A DNA stretch of 8,162 nucleotides from JBEVMS01 sp040508515 (GTDB taxonomy: Bacteria > Pseudomonadota > Gammaproteobacteria > Xanthomonadales > Rhodanobacteraceae). The notes beneath the pieces are model-generated. The model was not told the DNA's origin. It did no database searches and saw only the letters and a list, made by a program, of their open reading frames with translations. Made by a program: the position numbers and the translations under genes. The DNA is taken from positions 1-8,162 of the forward strand of contig JBEVMS010000328.1 of NCBI GenBank assembly GCA_040508515.1, in the 5' to 3' direction. The number at the start of each line of letters is the position of its first letter. The first letter of the stretch is position 1. Below, piece after piece: positions 5,968 through 8,162 of the stretch.

Positions 5968-6561
5968 TCAGAGCATTTTAACCAGTGCTGGGGACTCGGT
6001 GCGCGTGCGGCGGGGGGCACGCTTGGAGCGGCTTTTTGTGGCGCCTGCCAGCAACGCGGCCGATCCGGCGGCACGTTCGACCGCGGCCAGGATTTTCTCG
6101 TAGCGCCAGGCATCGGCGCCGTCCTGGTAATAAGCCGGGTACTGACCGATGCAGCGATAACCCAGGCGCTCGTACAGGCGGATGGCGGCCAGATTGTCCG
6201 CGCGCACTTCCAGCCGCAGCGCATGGCAACGATGGCTGAGGGCGGCGCGCTCGGCGCCGTCGATCAGTGCCGACCCCACGCCCTTGCCGCGCGCCTCGGG
6301 CTTGGTGGCGATCGAGTACAGCCGCGCCAGCGTGCTGCCCTTGCGAAAGAACACCACGGCGGTGCCGAGGAACTTGCGGTGATTGGCGCTGGCCACCAGC
6401 ACCTGGGCGGTCTCGCTGTCCAGGTGCCGGCGGTACTGCGCGCGACTGAGCCTGTCGCTGTCGAAGCTCGCCTGCTCCAGAGCAACCAAGTCATCCAGAT
6501 CGGACAGCTCGGCGCGACGGACGCGCACGGCTGCGGTGGCGGGCGGTGGGCGCATGCGCAC
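5968..6561 (-). CDS. RimI-type GNAT N-acetyltransferase with a basic C-terminal tail
   Basis: A 197-residue acetyl-CoA-dependent acetyltransferase. The GNAT fold spans about residues 11-158. The acetyl-CoA loop is RGKGVG (91-96), preceded by LARLYSIATKPEA (78-90), and the RimI-like helix LEVRADNLAAIRLYERLGY (117-135) follows. These motifs resemble RimI, the N-terminal alanine acetylase of ribosomal protein S18, but also the acetyltransferases that recur next to RLAN-type ATP-grasp genes, such as the divergent neighbour at 6799. In many of those the GNAT domain is fused to a C39-like peptidase; here the protein instead ends, after the usual AWRYEKIL, in about 35 residues including the basic TKSRSKRAPRRTRT. 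The start is GTG 6561, with GGAG four bases upstream; ATG 6555 would give ten-base spacing and is equally plausible. Whether it modifies a protein, peptide or small molecule cannot be read from the sequence. Confidence 0.9.
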   Translation of the reverse strand: MRMRPPPATAAVRVRRAELSDLDDLVALEQASFDSDRLSRAQYRRHLDSETAQVLVASANHRKFLGTAVVFFRKGSTLARLYSIATKPEARGKGVGSALIDGAERAALSHRCHALRLEVRADNLAAIRLYERLGYRCIGQYPAYYQDGADAWRYEKILAAVERAAGSAALLAGATKSRSKRAPRRTRTESPALVKML

Positions 6562-6565
6562 GTAG

Positions 6566-6569
6566 CTCC
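6566..6569 (-). promoter_or_regulatory. Ribosome binding site of the GNAT gene
   Basis: GGAG on the minus strand lies four bases before GTG 6561 and ten before ATG 6555. It sits between the usual spacings for the two starts and so does not decide between them. Confidence 0.45.
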
Positions 6570-6626
6570 GGCGGCGCGCAATGCGCCTGGCAATTAAGGT
6601 GAAAGAGGAAGGCGTCGTGGGGATGA

Positions 6627-6645
6627 CGCGGCACTCTAGTGCGCG
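6627..6645. repeat. Bulged inverted repeat, possible operator
   Basis: CGCG-G-CACT is followed by CT and then AGTG-CGCG. The two arms are eight bases each with one extra G bulged in the left arm. It is in the divergent spacer about 66 bases from the GNAT start and 154 from the ATP-grasp start, a fitting place for an operator, although GC-rich DNA produces such repeats readily. Confidence 0.4.
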
Positions 6646-6789
6646 GGGTACGTGGGAGCAATCGAAAATCGCAGAAAACGTTTATGGCGGCTTCAGCGCT
6701 ACGCCTTGTGCCGTGCGGTCGGTATGCCAAACTGCGCGCCTCGCCCGTGACCGCCGAAATGCTTCGACGGCGCGGCCGCCCAGCCATGC

Positions 6790-6794
6790 AGAGG
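6790..6794 (+). promoter_or_regulatory. Ribosome binding site of the RLAN-ATP-grasp gene
   Basis: AGAGG, four bases before ATG 6799, is the clearest Shine-Dalgarno sequence in the window and fixes the start. A nearby ATG at 6786 is in another frame. Confidence 0.65.
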
Positions 6795-6798
6795 TGCC

Positions 6799-8162
6799 AT
6801 GACCCGACTTGTCATTGTGGTGGAAAAAGCCTCGGACTGGGGTTCCTACTACCCATCGGTCGACGTCATCAGCGCGATGGATTATCTGCGCGAGCCGATC
6901 AGCGGTGAGGAAGACCGCACCCATGTGATCAACCTCTGCCGCAGCTACAAGTACCTGGGCACCGGGTATTACGTATCACTGCTGGCGGAGGCGCGCGGGC
7001 ATCGGGTGATTCCGGCGGTGCGCACCATCAATGACCTGCGCCGGCGCTCGCTGTACGGGCTGGACATCAGCGACCTCAATCAGAAGCTGACGCATTTCCT
7101 GCCTGCCGGCGGACGCGACACCACCGACTTCGGCACCCTGGTCTACTTCGGCGAAACCGCCTACCCGGCGCTGCAGGATCTGGCCCGGCAGGTGTTCGAG
7201 ATGTTCCCTTGCCCGTTGCTGCGGATCGAGTTCGAGCGCGAGCGGGTATGGCAGGTCGCGTCGATCAAGCCGGTCGGCCTGCATACGCTGGACGACGCGC
7301 AGGAAGATGGCTTCGCCGAGGCGCTGGATCATTTTTCCAAGAAGCTGTGGCGCAAGCCGCGCGCGCGCAAGCGTTTTCGCTACGACATCGCGATGCTGGT
7401 CGATCCGACCGAGGCGATGCCGCCGTCGAACAAGAAGGCGCTCAAATCCTTTGTCGCCGCCGGCAAGGCGCTGGGCATCGAAGTCGATCCGATCGGCAAG
7501 AACGACTACCAGCGGCTGGCCGAATACGACGGCCTGTTCATCCGCGAAACCACCGCCTCGGACAACCACACCTACCGCTTCGCCCATCGTGCGGAAAAAG
7601 AAGGCATGGTGGTGATCGACGACCCCAGCTCGATCCTGCGCTGTACCAACAAGATCTTCTTGAACGACTTGATGGTCTCGCGCAAGTTGGCGGTGCCCAA
7701 CACCGAAATCCTCTACCGTGACGACGCCAAGGGCCTGAAGGAAAGCCTCGCCAAGCTGGGCTTCCCGCTGGTGCTGAAGATTCCCGATGGCTCGTTCTCG
7801 CGCGGGGTGGTCAAGGTTGGCGACGAGGCGGCGCTGGAAAAAGCCGCCGGCGAACTGTTCCAGCACAGCGCGCTGCTGTTGGCGCAGCAGTTCCTCTACA
7901 CCGAGTTCGATTGGCGCGTCGGCGTGCTCAATCACGAGCCGCTGTACGCCTGCAAGTACTACATGTCGCGTGGGCATTGGCAGATCTACAACCATGGCGC
8001 CAAGGGCACGGCCAAGTCCGGCGGCTTCGAGACCGTGGCGGTGCGCAGCGCGCCGGCCGACGTGATCAAGCTGGCACTCAAAGCCACCGCGCCGATCGGC
8101 GACGGCCTCTACGGCGTGGATTTGAAACAGGTCGGCGACAAGACCGTGGTGATCGAGGTCAA
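6799..8162 (+). CDS. RimK-like ATP-grasp ligase with RLAN N-terminal domain, 3' end cut by window edge
   Basis: The frame is open for 454 codons to the window edge. It should end soon after, since the family is usually about 480-490 residues. Residues 1 to about 150 match the RLAN (RimK-like ATP-grasp N-terminal) domain: MTRLVIVVEKASDWGSYYPS, then INLCRSYKYLGTGYYVSLLA (44-63). From about 195 comes a pre-ATP-grasp domain, with DGLFIRETTASDNHTYRFA (244-262). The ATP-grasp domain follows, showing NKIFLNDLMV (284-293), the nucleotide loop LVLKIPDGSFSRGVVKV (324-340), TEFDWRVGVL (368-377), and YGVDLKQV (438-445) leading to the metal-binding VIEVN at the cut. Such enzymes use ATP to join a carboxylate to an amine, as RimK does with glutamate; this subfamily's substrate is not established. 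It is much longer than RimK (about 300) and should not be called rimK. Its start is set by a good ribosome site. The divergent GNAT gene is a likely functional partner. Confidence 0.9.
   Translation, partial: MTRLVIVVEKASDWGSYYPSVDVISAMDYLREPISGEEDRTHVINLCRSYKYLGTGYYVSLLAEARGHRVIPAVRTINDLRRRSLYGLDISDLNQKLTHFLPAGGRDTTDFGTLVYFGETAYPALQDLARQVFEMFPCPLLRIEFERERVWQVASIKPVGLHTLDDAQEDGFAEALDHFSKKLWRKPRARKRFRYDIAMLVDPTEAMPPSNKKALKSFVAAGKALGIEVDPIGKNDYQRLAEYDGLFIRETTASDNHTYRFAHRAEKEGMVVIDDPSSILRCTNKIFLNDLMVSRKLAVPNTEILYRDDAKGLKESLAKLGFPLVLKIPDGSFSRGVVKVGDEAALEKAAGELFQHSALLLAQQFLYTEFDWRVGVLNHEPLYACKYYMSRGHWQIYNHGAKGTAKSGGFETVAVRSAPADVIKLALKATAPIGDGLYGVDLKQVGDKTVVIEV

Larger units (their letters stand above)
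6562..6798. promoter_or_regulatory. Divergent 237-base intergenic region, GNAT / RLAN-ATP-grasp genes
   Basis: The longest non-coding stretch in the window must carry the promoters of both flanking genes. It contains a GC hairpin just ahead of the GNAT ribosome site (GGCGC 6573-6577, GCGCC 6583-6587), a bulged inverted repeat (6627-6645), and an AT-rich patch (about 6661-6685) with the palindrome AAACGTTT at 6676-6683. I could not place a confident -35/-10 pair in either direction. No small open frame with a good ribosome site stands out. Confidence 0.6.

Noticed and set aside
6550..6559. Ten-base palindrome GCGCATGCGC at the GNAT start
   Set aside because: It arises from alternating GC codons around the start (CGC ATG CGC) in GC-rich DNA and has no further symmetry.
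6976..7995. Minus-strand open frame (339 codons) opposite the ATP-grasp gene
   Set aside because: The plus strand encodes contiguous RLAN and ATP-grasp motifs with a good ribosome site; the minus frame has no recognisable domain.
1..8162. tRNA, rRNA, CRISPR array, insertion sequence or prophage
   Set aside because: Read-through of both strands showed none: no tandem spaced repeats, no transposase or integrase other than XerC, and no tRNA-like cloverleaf or CCA end.

Overview
The window is GC-rich, densely coding bacterial chromosome with no sign of recent mobile DNA: no insertion sequence, transposase, phage gene, RNA gene or CRISPR array was seen. The gene order lptM-dapF-DUF484-xerC is a classic gammaproteobacterial neighbourhood. 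With the GC-rich codon use, the heptosyltransferase-like gene and the stand-alone RimK-like ATP-grasp gene, it suggests a member of the Lysobacterales (Xanthomonadales) or a close relative. That placement is an inference from gene content, not from a marker gene.

Left block (1-3600, all minus strand), read from right to left: a small LptM/YifL lipoprotein, diaminopimelate epimerase DapF (start overlaps the lptM stop by 4 bases), a DUF484 protein, tyrosine recombinase XerC (4 bases after DUF484), and a GT9 heptosyltransferase-like gene that runs off the left edge. The first four look like one transcription unit covering outer-membrane/LPS assembly, the lysine/peptidoglycan precursor meso-DAP, and chromosome dimer resolution. 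The GT9 gene follows 73 bases later. That gap holds a 13-base direct repeat and a possible promoter.

Middle block (3601-5967): a 99-base divergent spacer separates lptM from a plus-strand gene (3700-4389) for an unrecognised protein with two predicted membrane helices and a large C-terminal domain. It converges, with only 16 bases between stop codons, on a minus-strand outer-membrane efflux lipoprotein of the NodT/OprM type (4406-5887). No pump or membrane-fusion partner for this channel lies in the window. A perfect 22-base palindrome (4277-4298) sits inside the plus-strand gene.

Right block (5968-8162): a RimI-type GNAT acetyltransferase gene (minus) and an RLAN/RimK-like ATP-grasp ligase gene (plus, cut by the right edge at residue 454) diverge from a 237-base spacer, the longest non-coding stretch here. 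Acetyltransferases of this kind recur beside RLAN-ATP-grasp genes, often fused to a C39-like peptidase. Here that peptidase domain is absent from the GNAT protein and replaced by a short basic tail. This pair is the best candidate for a poorly understood system in the window; its substrate is unknown. The rest is mostly conserved housekeeping DNA.
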